From Karalla daura (taxonomy: Eukaryota; Chordata; Actinopteri; Chaetodontiformes; Leiognathidae), in NCBI GenBank assembly GCA_029224185.1, contig CM055205.1, positions 1,803,761 to 1,867,760 of the forward strand: DNA of 64,000 nucleotides, written 5' to 3'. Under the pieces are notes generated by a model. The model was not told the origin of the DNA, made no database searches, and was given only the letters and a program-made list of their open reading frames with translations. Position numbers and translations under genes: made by a program. Shown here in pieces: positions 35,452 through 47,191 of the stretch. The first letter of the stretch is position 1. Every line of letters starts with the position of its first letter.

Positions 35452-35640
35452 ATGTCTGGTGTTAATGGTTGTCAGAATCGATATTCTACCGGAGGAGTAA
35501 AGTTTTACAGGATTCAGAGAGGATTGCGACCATTTCAGAGCAACCGACAGCATCTGTGGCCGGGTCATGCAGTCCTGTTGCGATGCTTGTGGAGTTTCTC
35601 TCTTGCTGAGAGCAGGTCTAACGGACAGAAATGTTAATCT
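35452..35640 (+). pseudogene. THAP zinc-finger-like fragment
   Basis: The frame MSGVNGCQNRYSTGGVKFYR, then IQRGLRPFQSNRQHLWPGHA resembles the start of a THAP domain (C..C/CxNR, GVKFYRIP, R..W), but the first cysteine is lost and the second half is missing. Related fragments occur at 47446-47660 (+) and 48000-48200 (-), so this is repeat-borne, probably from a THAP transposon or a mobilised gene copy. Confidence 0.55.
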
Positions 35641-37032
35641 CTGATCTCGGCAGATGGCCAAATATACAGTGGTCAGATATTTGTACATATTTAACTGAGG
35701 AATCGAGCGTGTACACCAGAGAAAAATTATGAGCCTATAAGCCACTGAATGTGTCTGTGGTCATGTACAGAACATCAGATACCATGACATATACTTCTGT
35801 GGGTTAAAATCAGAAGTTCTCCCTAGCCAACAACAACACAAGACAGCAATGTGTGAGGCTCGAGTAATAATCAACCAACGAGAAAACTGCGTCCTCACAT
35901 CAAATTGCACCTGTATGGTGAGGTAACTTGCATTTTATTTGGTGTTGTAAGCCTTAACTAATATAGTGCAGAGCTCTGTGATATACGTAGGCTAGCTGTT
36001 GTCCATAGTTGAATATGATCCTTCCACTCAGCAGTGGAGTGAAGCCAGGGGACACAGAGCAGCAGCAAGTCCAGCGCAGCATGACGGGTTTGTGGCAGTC
36101 AGCTACCTCAACTTTTCTCTTTTGATCTTGTCTATCTCATTCAGAATGAATGGGGAACAACAACACTTCTGTTGCCCCGATGCTCATGAAGCTTTTTGAT
36201 GAAGTCTGCTGTAAAAGGGTCTAAGGGTGGGTGCCATCTGCTGGAGGGGTGCCACCTTGTCAACCTTGGCCTGTTTGGCAGTTGTCATTCACTTGTGTGT
36301 GGCCACCTCAGACACTTCCAGAGGTAGTAGGAGATTGAAATTGTCAGATTTCAGCCTCTTAGTTCGTGTTGAGCAGATCTCTTTCTAATGGAATCTTTCT
36401 ATGAATCTAAACCTTTACTATGTTGTAGAGGCTGCATGGACAAGCAGATATGTCTTGGTTTGAGGAGCCATATTTTTCTTAGGGCATGGCTTTGAACATT
36501 TGAACATTCGCCATTTCCCACCTTTGAGGGCTCACCACAGTCGCAAAAAATAGACTGAATGGCCTGACACTCAATCTGCAGACACTATGGGGGACCTGGA
36601 ACAGACCCTCTGAGCCCCGCCTCTGTAGGTGCTATCAACAGGTGCTATCAACATACAGGCAGCAGATCCCAATATCTTTTATTAGGATCTGCTGATCCTT
36701 CTGACTCTCCTCTCTTAGTCAAAAACCAGGTGGAAACTTCAAGGTGAAGGTATTTTTCTTTCTCCCCCTCCCTTCTGACTTGAAGGCACATTAGAAGTAC
36801 AACCAATATGATATTGCAGCTATGACATCATGAGTGCGGTGGCTCCTGGGAGTTAGAGTTGTGTCAGAGAGAAAAAGTAATTAACCAAAGACATTTATGT
36901 AGATGCCGCATTGAGGACTGCAGCCCACCAGAGCGGTGTGCCTACAGGGCAGTCATCTTGGAACTGGGCCACTTGCTCCTACAGTGCACTATATCTATAG
37001 AGGAATGTCTTCACAATTTCAGTTATCAAGAA
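35641..37032. other. Unassigned sequence, no gene seen
   Basis: No coding motif or clear repeat border was found. 36620-36655 contains a direct duplication of GGTGCTATCAACA. Confidence 0.35.
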
Positions 37033-38010
<978 letters not shown>

Positions 38011-39716
38011 GATTTCCAAAAGATCCAAACACACTGTACAGCTACATTTGTGCCATTTGCAACAAATCAAACCGTTTGGAAATCAGTTCAAAATTCAGAG
38101 AATAATTCAAATTTTAGATTGAGGAGTCCCTCTATCCTTCATAGATTGTTAAGATGGCGGCGTTTTCGGCACATCCCTCCACAGTCAATGTGGTGTCTAC
38201 GTAGATATGTCTCTGTAATAAATAGTTAAGCGAACACCTCTCCAAGAGTGCCAGTTTCTGAGTTTTCGTCGGTCATAAGTGCAGTTCTAGAAGCCCTACA
38301 CCTTGGACACTGCATTAGTATATTGGCAATTTCTGCTACTGTCTGTCCGCGAAAACACTGGCTCTGTATCACTGACTGAAGGGGGTCTGTTTAAAGGCAG
38401 AAATGATTCGATGTGAAACCAGAAACCAAAAGTTTCTGTGCTCGTGACTGATTTATTTTATTCAGAAGAGCTAACAAACAAAAGAACATATCCATTTACC
38501 GAAGTGACAGTGTATGTCTACTCATATTTTTGTTTCTCTCATGTTTGTCTTGGCCACAACCTTCAATGCTTATGACACTAAGAAAGCAATAATCATGCAC
38601 ACACCAACTGTCATTTCTATGGCAACACTTGCTATAAACACCCAGTACCCAGTACCCCATGTACACTTAGTAGAAGGAGACAAACACCATCTACATTCAA
38701 AATAGCTACAGACCTATCCTGTCCACCTATACAGAAATGTAATGCAAACCATTATTTCTACATCAGGGAATGGTGCATGGAGTTTTCCTTCTGTTGTGAA
38801 GAGGAAGTGTTTTGTGCAAAACACAAAAAGGGGAAGTCACAAAAACAGGACAAAAATGTAAATCAAAGATTTAGCATAGAACCTTGTCTTTGCATCAATT
38901 GCCACAACAGCGACATAGAGTCAGTAGGTTATTTTAATCAGACGACTCTGTCATACATATTGCTGTCAGTCATTAAACACAGTGCCAACTCACCCGCAAG
39001 TTGATTTCCCTTGTCCTCTCCTGCCGCACCTTTGACAGATTTGCAACTTTGGACATTTCAACAGCTGCTTTTCTCAATATAATAGAATCAAAAATGCAGG
39101 TGGCAAGTCAGTAAATAATTTGTCTATTATTAATACTTTTGTGTGGATTCCTCAGTTCCCTAGTAAAGAGGAATGAGTTAAAAAATATCCCTCCTCACTG
39201 GCGTAATACAGTGTGCCTGTGCCTCTGGTGAAGTGATTGTTCCTGTTCCTGTGAGAAATCTGGCCTCTGAATCATCACCACCCACTCACACCCACACTCG
39301 TGCAGGCACACACATACAAACACAGTAAATCTAGTTTGCTTTTTCAATTCAGTGTTATAAGCTTATTTCTAAAATTTAAACAGAAATAATTCAGTTATAC
39401 AGTAATAATTATTAAAGATGTGGGTTATTATAACTTTGTTCTACAATCCAATCCAATCTATTTTATATTTTGACCTTTGCTACCAATATTTGCTGCTATT
39501 TTATCAGTGGGGAAACATACAAAATTCTTTCAGCAATTACAATTACACAAACTATATTGAAGCATAAAGACCTCTTACACACTGGTACCAGTAAACATTC
39601 TCCCACCTATTGCTCTCTCTCTTTCATTTTACAATTTGCAAAATAAGAACATCTGAAGGTGTCACACTTTCTCATTTTTTCTCATCTGTCCTTTTTATCC
39701 TATCCTTCCTCTACAT
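38011..39716. other. Unassigned sequence, no gene seen
   Basis: 38238-38300 shares an interspersed repeat with 28580-28640. The remainder is AT-rich without recognisable coding sequence. Confidence 0.4.
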
Positions 39717-39890
39717 CAGGGGTGCCCTTTGCTGTTTCCCATGAGACCGCGTCCTGCATGCTTTAGATGTCCAACACACCTGAATTAAGTGATTGTCATC
39801 ACCACACTTCACTGAAATGATGATTAGGAGTAGGAAATATCTAAAATATACAGGACAGGGGCTCACCAATAACAGCAATGGACACCCCTG
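39717..39890. mobile_element. Short TIR element (hAT-like MITE)
   Basis: CAGGGGTGCCCTTTGCTGTT at the left and AACAGCAATGGACACCCCTG at the right are inverted repeats matching at 18 of 20 positions. The 174-base length and CAGGG ends suit a hAT-type MITE. No clean eight-base target duplication is seen. Confidence 0.75.
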
Positions 39891-39920
39891 ATATATCCTT
39901 AGATTGTATATTATATAGAC

Positions 39921-40164
<244 letters not shown>

Positions 40165-40559
40165 CATATGTCCTTTCATCCTGGCAGATGATTGCCCCCT
40201 TTGAGCCTGGTTCTGCCTGAGGTTTTATTGTTCTCATGCGCATTTATTCTTCTTACTTGGCGCAAAACTTCGGTCGTCCGTATGTCCAAAACCGCTGATC
40301 ACACACGTGCAAATGATACATCAAAACGTGCGGCTTGGCCCCGGCAAGTGTGGTCACCTTCAACCAACAAAATTCCAGTTTTTGGCCCTGCCAAGGATTC
40401 TTGATCCAGAATCTGGACAAGCTATAAAGAAATTTTGTTCAGGAGACTCATTGCGTTGGTGTATAACAGTCCAAAATTGACAAAGATTGTCTAAGTTATG
40501 AATGGGAAAAACACAAATTCATAAAATCACCCTCAAACAAACATTCACTGTAAAGCCAT

Positions 40560-40790
40560 ATGTTGACCAGAGTACTGGAGAGGAGAGTCTGGCTGATAAA
40601 CCTGTGCGCCTAATAAAATGTAAATGGCGAGCCTCAGTCAGCCCAACGTAGCCTCTGTTAGCATCAAAGTTAGAATTCTTCTACTCGGCCACAGTTTTCA
40701 TAGTCCACACACCAAATCGCATTAGGGCGTTCCTGAGACTCTCCCCTGTGTGACGGTGTGCTTATATTCCAGATAGGTTCAAGCATTGTC
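40560..40790 (+). repeat. Interspersed repeat, copy A
   Basis: Text from GCGAGCCTCAGTCAGCCCAA through CACACACCAAATCGCATTAGG to TGCTTATATTCCAGATAGG recurs at 50285-50480, and in inverted form at 47020-47190. It appears to be a non-autonomous DNA element. Confidence 0.65.
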
Positions 40791-40809
40791 TCCCTGGAGC
40801 CAAGTATTT

Positions 40810-41340
40810 AGCATAAGGATGAATGGGATGCCCTGGTGGAAGTGGCACCAACCCCCTCGCTGACAGTCCCCCTGGGTCTGGGGCGGGGTGGGAGGTGGGA
40901 AGTGGCGCTCTGGCTCCCCTGTACGCGCCTTCCGCTGCCGGGAGGGCCAGGTCTGGGTGGATGGGCGGGTCGTGCGGGGCCGGGTAGTTGGTGGCGGGGT
41001 CTAGTGGCGGCATCTGGGGCTAAGAGGATTGTTGGGATTCCTTCTGGGCACAGCGGCCCTGACTTCCTCTTGGCTGGGGCAGGTCATGAGGAGGCACTGG
41101 GGGCCAGCACTCCCCGTGGCACTCCCACCCACCACACTCACAACACACACTAGGGCCAATACACAGACATGAAAATGTACACCGGGAAAGTATGTAGGCT
41201 GAGCGGACTCGCTCTCCATTACCATGTGTATGGTCATTACTATGGGTGGCCTCACAATCACGTTTCAAACGTACTTTTAACCCATACATAAACTGGCTCC
41301 AACAAACATTACTCAGTTAAAACAGTTCACCAACATCTAC
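40810..41340 (+). repeat. GC-rich 3' UTR copy of the L1-like family
   Basis: GGGTCTGGGGCGGGG, AGTGGCGCTCTGGCTCCCCT, CCTGACTTCCTCTTGGCTGG and ACTGGGGGCCAGCACTCCCC match the 3' UTR at 31600-31860. No ORF2 sequence accompanies it. Confidence 0.65.
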
Positions 41341-41569
41341 AACACATTTTAACGTGGTTCATTTCTGATAAAGGTGGTTTTGCACGTCATGATCCTGTCT
41401 GTGTTCTTGCCTGTCTTGTGTCTGATTGGCTTAGGGCTTCTTGATTTGTTCTTGTTCCGGATTGGCTGGGAGCTGGCTCATCAGCCAGGTATTTAAACCA
41501 CCTGGGAGATGAGCCTGTTGCCTAACTGTGGTCTCTACACTCTGTACCTTGCGCTTGTTCCTGTCTTGC

Positions 41570-42121
41570 TGTCACAACCATTGGTCTTGGACCTGTTGCG
41601 TTATTGTGAATGTGTGTGTTAGTGTGCTGATCTGCAATCAGTGTCAGTGTGTGTAGGTGTTTTCTTTGTTGCAGGACCACATGACTGGGGATCTGCAAGG
41701 GGATTGGTGGATGGCAGATATTTGAACCACCCGGCGCCGGCCTTCTTCCTCTTTCTCCCTTCCTCATCCCCAACCATGGCTGTGTGTGTGTTTGACGTGT
41801 GTTCAGATTTAAGTTAGTCTTGAAAATTGAATTAGCTGTGGAGTGTGAAGCCCTTTATTTGTGTTGGAACTATTTTTCTCCTGTTTTTGGTTAGGATTTA
41901 GAGTGGTATCCTGTCTTTTGTTTTGTTCTTTTGTGGTAGAAAGTTTAGGGATCCTTAGTTTGGTTTTGTTTGTTATTTTGGGCATTTTTAGTTCTCACTC
42001 CTGAAATAAAAGCCACTCAAAGATAAGTGAATGTTGACTTGGCCACCTTCTTGGGGATGAGAGAAGCGAGGGGAGCTCAGATCATGTTATAACCCAAATC
42101 TCCTAGACTGGGGACGTAACA
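41570..42121 (+). repeat. 5' LTR of the Gmr1-like element
   Basis: It runs TGTCACAACCATTGG...GGGGACGTAACA, 552 bases, with GATATTTGAACCAC near 41718 and AAATAAAAGCC near 42004 as likely polyadenylation signal. The copy at 44924-45462 differs by a 14-base gap and few substitutions. Confidence 0.92.
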
Positions 42122-42395
42122 TGATTTAAGGTGCTTCCACATAGCCCGCGGCAAGCGCGGCGCACAGCGCCGGGTACAGCGCAGCCCAGCGCAGCGCTGC
42201 CGCTGTGCCGTGCGGCAAGGAAGCAAGGTTTCAAGGTTGCTAAGCTACCAGTAACAACATTTAGTAGTTGGTTTGAGCACGAGCTTGCGAGAAGGTGTGT
42301 TAAGTCCTGGCTATAGTGCTAATAAGGAGACAAGGAGACGAGCAGCACAGAAAAGGAGGATGTGGGTGCATCCAGTTCTGATGGGAAGGCAGGAA
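42122..42395 (+). repeat. GC-rich repeat in the element's leader, shared with 47192-47445
   Basis: GGTGCTTCCACATAG, CGGCAAGCGCGGCGC, TTTAGTAGTTGGTTTGAGC and GACGAGCAGCACAG all recur at 47192-47445. No clear primer-binding site follows the 5' LTR, as if another repeat had replaced it. Confidence 0.75.
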
Positions 42396-42533
42396 CTGGG
42401 GGAATATAGACTGGGTCCGGGAGCTACAGCTCCATAACGACCGCTTTGAGGTAAGAAGCTGAGTGAAGTGGGATTGTTAGGTGGCCTAACTCCTCTGGAG
42501 GGAGTGGAGACACCTGTGGCTGGGGTGAGTGGA

Positions 42534-43685
42534 ATGGCTGCTGTTTCGACCCCTCTCCCAGACTTTACTGTGCAGAAACAAATGACGGCAGAAGAGCTTG
42601 AATTAACTCTGTGCATACGGGAGGCTGAAATAAGACAGAGGGAGTTGGAGGTCGAGGCCATGCACTTAAGGGTTAGAGCTCTGGAGCTAGAGCAGGGAGC
42701 TGCTGCTTCTCCCCAAGCTCAAGATGGCTTTGATGTGAGCAAGCATGTTGCCCTTGTACCACCTTTCAGAGAATCTGAGGTAGATTCTTATTTCAATGCA
42801 TTTGAAAGGCTAGCAGCCACATTAAGTTGGCCTAAGAATGTGTGGCCTCTGCTCCTTCAATGCAAACTAGTGGGAAAAGCTGAAGAAGTCTGCAATTCTT
42901 TGTCAATTGAGGACAGTTTAAATTACGATATAGTAAAAGCTACAGTCCTTCGTGCTTATGAGTTGGTGCCTGAAGCATATAGGCAAAGGTTTAGAAGGAC
43001 TGAAAAAACTGCCACCCAGACATTTGTGGAGTTTGCTCGAGAACAAGGTGTGCTGTTTGATAAATGGTGCCACGCCAGTAAAGTTAAAACGCTAGAGGAT
43101 CTACGCGAGCTTATGTTGCTGGAGGAATTTAAAAACTGCCTCCCAGAAAAAGTCGCAATTAATTTAAATGAACAAAAAGTCGCGTCTCTTTCTGCAGCTG
43201 CAATACTGGCTGACGAGTTCACGTTGATGCACAAAAGCGTATTTAATTCTCCTCAAAGTTGGCGTGATTTGGTTTTTGAGAGAAAATTTAAATCTCCCAA
43301 AAGTGTTCGTCGTACTATTACTACTGCGTTAGAGGACAGAGAGTGTTTCTATTGTCATGAGCAAGGACACCTCATTGTGACATGCCCCGCTCTGAAGAAA
43401 AAGGAGCAGTCTAAAAGCACTAAACATGCATCTGCTGTGGGGTTAATACAAACAAAATCCGGCTCTGGTAAATCACTGTGTGTGACAAAGCGGGATGAGA
43501 TTGATGATGATTTTAAACCGTTTGTGTCTCAGGGTTTTGTATCTTTAGTTGAGGGGGGGGGGGGGCGAAAGTCGCCATCAATATCTTGCGAGATACAGGC
43601 GCAAAACAAACTATTATTCGTGGAGATGTCTTGCCTTTTTCTAATCAGTCTTATTGTGGGTCAGATGTTCTTTTGTGGGGAGTAA
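42534..43685 (+). CDS. Gag of the Gmr1-like element
   Basis: From the first in-frame ATG this encodes about 383 residues. The first third has a charged helix (EELELTLCIREAEIRQRELE). The capsid-like middle reads VPPFRESEVDSYFNAFERLA and YRQRFRRTEKTATQTFVEFA, then LRELMLLEEFKNCLPEKVAI, a pattern related to SCAN domains. A zinc knuckle CFYCHEQGHLIVTCP follows. Family knowledge: the vertebrate SCAN domain derives from Gmr1-like gag. The last 40 residues after a 13-G run are out of the protease frame and are probably not native. It packages element RNA in related elements. Confidence 0.82.
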   Translation: MAAVSTPLPDFTVQKQMTAEELELTLCIREAEIRQRELEVEAMHLRVRALELEQGAAASPQAQDGFDVSKHVALVPPFRESEVDSYFNAFERLAATLSWPKNVWPLLLQCKLVGKAEEVCNSLSIEDSLNYDIVKATVLRAYELVPEAYRQRFRRTEKTATQTFVEFAREQGVLFDKWCHASKVKTLEDLRELMLLEEFKNCLPEKVAINLNEQKVASLSAAAILADEFTLMHKSVFNSPQSWRDLVFERKFKSPKSVRRTITTALEDRECFYCHEQGHLIVTCPALKKKEQSKSTKHASAVGLIQTKSGSGKSLCVTKRDEIDDDFKPFVSQGFVSLVEGGGGRKSPSISCEIQAQNKLLFVEMSCLFLISLIVGQMFFCGE

Positions 43686-43936
43686 AGATGAGCGTTGTGC
43701 GTACGCCTCTGCATTCCATTCATCTGTCATCAAAATTTGTGTCAGGACAATGTCGGGTTGCTGTGCGATCTCAGTTACCAATTTCTGGTGCGGATCTAAT
43801 TTTGGGTAATGATTTGGCTGAAGAGAAAATCTTTCCATCACCTGAAGTGGTTGAAGATCCGATCACCACTGAGAGCGTTTCTGTGCCAGCTGTTCTGGAC
43901 TCGTTTCCTGTTTCCTGCGCGTGTAGACCTCAGTGA
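43566..43936 (+). pseudogene. Protease of the Gmr1-like element
   Basis: The frame has LRDTGAKQTIIRGDVLPF with the DTGA aspartyl-protease motif, then PISGADLILGNDLAEEKIFP, the second conserved block. It is one base out of frame with gag at the 43553-43565 G run, either by a mutation or by programmed slippage. It ends at a stop soon after. Confidence 0.8.
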
Positions 43937-43986
43937 TACTTTTCTGTGTGAACCTGACCCGACTGACTCATGTGAAAAATGTCTAA

Positions 43987-44720
43987 ATGTTGCAACCTTG
44001 TATGTGTCCTGAGGACGAAAGTTTGAACCTGCTGGTCGATAAAGAGAACTTGATTGAAGCACAGAAAAATGATCCCACATTATCTTCTCTCTTTTTATTA
44101 GTCACCCAGCGAAACTCTGATGAAATCGCTTCTTACCTACTGGATGATGGCGTGCTGATGCGCAGGTGGACTTCAGGTCTTACACAAGAGTCGGTGTGCC
44201 AAATTGTGGTGCCAATGCCTTTCCGTAATCAAGTCCTAAGTTTAGCTCATGAGCATGTGTTATCCGAACACTTAGGCATTAAGAAAACATATCACCGTAT
44301 CCTTCGTTATTTTTTCTGGCCTGGACTTAAGTCTGATGTTTCATTTTGTCGTTCCTGCCATAATTGACAAATAACAGGCAAGCCAAACCAGGTCATTCCT
44401 GCTGCTCCATTAAAACCGATTCCTGTTGTGGGTGAACCGTTTGATCAGGTTATTGTAGACTGTGTTGGTCCCTTACCAAAAACAAAGTCAGGGCACCAGT
44501 ACATCCTCACAATAATGTGCGCCGCCAGAAGCAGTTCCGCTGCACAGTCTGAAGTCCCGTGCCATCATCAAAGCCCTAGTTAGTTTTTTTTCAACATTTG
44601 GTCTTCCCAAGCGCATCCAGAGTGACCAAGGCTCAAATTTTATGTCCAAGATTTTTGCTCAGGTCATGTCAGAACTGAACATTAAACACAGAACATCCAG
44701 TGCCTATCATCCAGAAAGTC
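43987..44720 (+). pseudogene. Integrase of the Gmr1-like element
   Basis: 44250-44367 holds the HHCC zinc-binding region: HEHVLSEHLGIKKTYHRILR and CRSCH. A stop (TGA) follows, then the catalytic core starts with DQVIVDCVGPLPKTKSGHQY (first Asp) and, after a frameshift near 44525, RIQSDQGSNFMSKIFAQV with the second Asp. The third acidic residue is lost in the deletion after 44720. LRRWTS-like text before the HHCC is typical of the linker. Confidence 0.82.
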
Positions 44721-44725
44721 GAAGT

Positions 44726-44896
44726 GCGTTTGAAGTGTTCTCTGACCACAACCCACTCGTGTTTTTGTCTCAGATGCGTAACAGTAATCAATGCCTAATG
44801 CGTTGGTCCCTCTTGGTGCAGGATTTTAATATTGAAATCCGCTTCAAAAAGGGTCTTGATTACATCATGGCTGATACCTTATCTCGAGCTGGATAA
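44726..44896 (+). pseudogene. RNase H C-terminal tail of the Gmr1-like element
   Basis: FEVFSDHNPLVFLSQMRNSN, then RWSLLVQDFNIEIRFKKGLD and MADTLSRAG is the classic end of Ty3/Gypsy RNase H (TDH-PL, RW-L-LQ-F, ADALSR). It is fused in frame to the integrase fragment by the deletion and followed directly by the 3' LTR. Confidence 0.85.
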
Positions 44897-44923
44897 ATCA
44901 AACATGTTTTTTTTTTTTGTTTG

Positions 44924-45462
44924 ATTCACAACCATTGGTCTTGGACCTGTTGCGTTATTGTGAATGTGTGTGTTAGTGTGCTGATCTGCAATCAGTGTCA
45001 GTGTGTGTAGGTGTTTTCTTTGTTGCAGGACCACATGACTGGGGATCTGCAAGGGGATTGGTGGATGGCAGATATTTGAACCACCCGGCGCCGGCCTTCT
45101 TCCTCTTTCTCCCTTCCTCATCCCCAACCATGGCTGTGTGTGTGTTTGACGTGTGTTCAGATTTAAGTTAGTCTTGAAAATTGAATTAGCTGTGGAGTGT
45201 GAAGCCCTTTATTTGTGTTGGAACTATTTTTCTCCTGTTTTTGGTTAGGATTTAGAGTGGTATCCTGTCTTTTGTTTTGTTCTTTTGTGGTAGAAAGTTT
45301 AGGGATCCTTAGTTTGGTTTTGTTTGTTATTTTGGGCATTTTTAGTTCTCACTCCTGAAATAAAAGCCACTCAAAAATAAGTGAATGTTGGCCATCTTCT
45401 TGGGGATGAGAGAAGCGAGGGGAGCTCAGGTCATGTTATAACCCAAATCTGGGGACGTAACA
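44924..45462 (+). repeat. 3' LTR of the Gmr1-like element
   Basis: It matches 41570-42121 and ends GGGGACGTAACA followed by the duplicated CTTGC. A poly-T run just upstream (44907-44918) sits where the polypurine tract should be. The first two bases are AT, not TG. Confidence 0.9.
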
Positions 45463-45892
45463 CTTGCCTTGATCCTGCTACTGTTTGCCCAGGTTCCTTT
45501 GTTACTTTCTAGTTTAGTGTAGTTTGTTCTGTTTCTTGTTAGCTTAGCATTAGTCTTGTCCTGGTTTTTCTAGTTAGTTGTTGGGTTCTTGATTGTTTTC
45601 CCTCAAAACCTTGTCTTTTGTTTTCTAGTCAGTTTTGGGTTGTCTGTTAGCACCTGCGGTGACCATAGGGTCCCAGGTATCTTTATTTTGTAAGAGTAGT
45701 TAGTCCTGTGGAGACCATAGAGGTCCCAGGCTCATTTTTGTTAGTTGTGCTTGTGTACTGTTTTTCCCTGCGGCGACCTTTGGTCCCAGGTGATTTTCTA
45801 TTGAACTTTATTAAAACCCAGTTTCTCTAACTCTATCGTGTGAGTGTGCTTTTGGGTCACCCAGCCTGGTGCGTTACAGTACGGTCGGCCAG

Positions 45893-46300
45893 ATGAATAA
45901 GAAAACCCCTGGGTCAAATCGCCTTCTGCTTCACAGTGTAGTTGAATCAGCAAAACTAACTAGATTCAAGTTAGCCTTACTGGTTGATTCAGGGACTGAA
46001 GCTAACTTCCTTGATAGAGAGTTAGTTGTTCATCTTGGGGTTTGCCCAGAGCATCTTGAGGGAGCCGGGCCACCTCGCACACTTGATGGTCACCTATTAG
46101 CCTAGGTAGCCGAGATCACAGAGGTTTTGAGGCTGACCATAGAGGGGAGCCACAGGGAATCCGTTAGGTATCATGTCATCTCCTCTCCTAGTGCTCCCCT
46201 CATCTTGGGCTATCCATGGTTGAGTGAGCACAAGTGATGAGTGTGTTGGATTGGAAGACTGGGCAGGTGTTGAGCTGGGGAGAAAGCTGCCAGCGCAGGT
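45893..46300 (+). pseudogene. Gypsy protease region, deletion derivative
   Basis: The frame NRLLLHSVVESAKLTRFKLA, then LLVDSGTEANFLDRELVVHL is an aspartyl protease with DSGTE, parallel to the copy at 54943-55300. A stop (TAG) occurs at 46104. LILGYPWLSEH and a WKTGQVL block follow. It starts only 15 bases after the LTR, so gag has been deleted. Confidence 0.78.
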
Positions 46301-46305
46301 GTGTC

Positions 46306-46560
46306 CCACATATCAATGGACTTTGTTACCGGCTTACCTCCATAAACGGGGTTTAGCGCTATCCTGACTATTGTAGACCGTTTCAGCAAGACCTGTCATT
46401 TCATCCCACTGAGGGGACTTCCATCGGGCCAAAGTGTTGGCTGAGTTGACCATCCATCATGTTGTCCGGCTGCATGGATTACCAAAAGACATTATCTCTG
46501 ACCAGGGTCCCCAGTTCACGTCCCAGTTTTGGAGGGAGTTCTGTAGGGAGGAGGGAGGGA
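46306..46560 (+). pseudogene. Gypsy integrase core fragment
   Basis: ISMDFVTGLPP, FSAILTIVDRFSKTCHFIPL and, after a frameshift, VRLHGLPKDIISDQGPQFTS with QFWREFC give the first two catalytic aspartates. It breaks off before the glutamate and joins an unrelated repeat near 46560. Confidence 0.82.
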
Positions 46561-47191
46561 GGGAGCCTATCCGAAATTTCGGGAGTGCTCCAGGATGTGT
46601 GACCGTTGGTTTGCAGCACTTTTTCCCATCAATTTCAGGTGCAATTGTTTTGTTGGGGCTCCTGGCAGGGGCCTACTAAGGGGCAGTGCCCGAAAGCAGC
46701 ATTTCCCATTCATTTCTTAAGGTGAGGCTTCCTATACAGGCCAGCTGCAGCAGGGGAGTGAACCAAGGTTGTCATGACGACAGGTCCTATCTGCAGACCC
46801 ACGGTCTGTGTCTTTTTGACCAAAGTGTGTTTGAGAAGGTGATACAACCTATCAACATGCAACTCGGTACAAAAACAGACAGCAAGTTTCTTTCATTTTT
46901 GAAATTAAAATGAAGTTTCTAAGTCAAAGTATGGTGACGTAGCAGATGTTGGTTTGAGGGGTTCTGTTTTTCCCATTCATTCTTATGGGAAAAAGCAAAA
47001 TTGCTTAAGTGCTAAACATTTGGCTCTACAGAGATGTTTGCACCTTTATGGAATATGAGCACAAAGTCACGCAGGGGAGAGTCTCAGGAACGCCCTGGTG
47101 CGATTTGGTGTCTAGTATGAAAACTGAGGCTACAGTCACAAGTAGAAGTGGAGCCTTTAACTTTGATCGCAGTGGCGGGAAAATGGACAGA
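46561..47191. other. Repeat mosaic, no gene seen
   Basis: 46580-46605 repeats the GTGCTCCAGGATGTGTG block of 1960-1977. 47020-47190 is an inverted copy of the repeat at 40640-40790 (GAGAGTCTCAGGAACGCCCT, CGATTTGGTGTCTAGTATGA). Confidence 0.55.

Larger units (their letters stand above)
41570..45462 (+). mobile_element. Gmr1-like Ty3/Gypsy element, internally deleted
   Basis: Two near-identical LTRs flank gag, protease, integrase and an RNase H tail, with CTTGC target duplication at 41565-41569 and 45463-45467. Integrase lies before RNase H, unlike ordinary Ty3/Gypsy elements. Established knowledge: this Copia-like order defines the Gmr1-like group of deuterostomes. The end of integrase, all of RT and most of RNase H are deleted, so it cannot move by itself. 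Confidence 0.88.
41389..46560 (+). mobile_element. Deleted Ty3/Gypsy element split by a Gmr1-like insertion
   Basis: Its LTR is the family seen at 17224-17841: about 41389-41569 and, after the insertion, 45463-45878 (ending GCGTTACA). The insertion duplicated CTTGC. Downstream, 45893-46300 holds a protease and 46306-46560 an integrase core fragment, so RT and RNase H are lost. The start of the LTR is mutated (TGCACGTCATGATCC), so that border is approximate. Confidence 0.8.
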
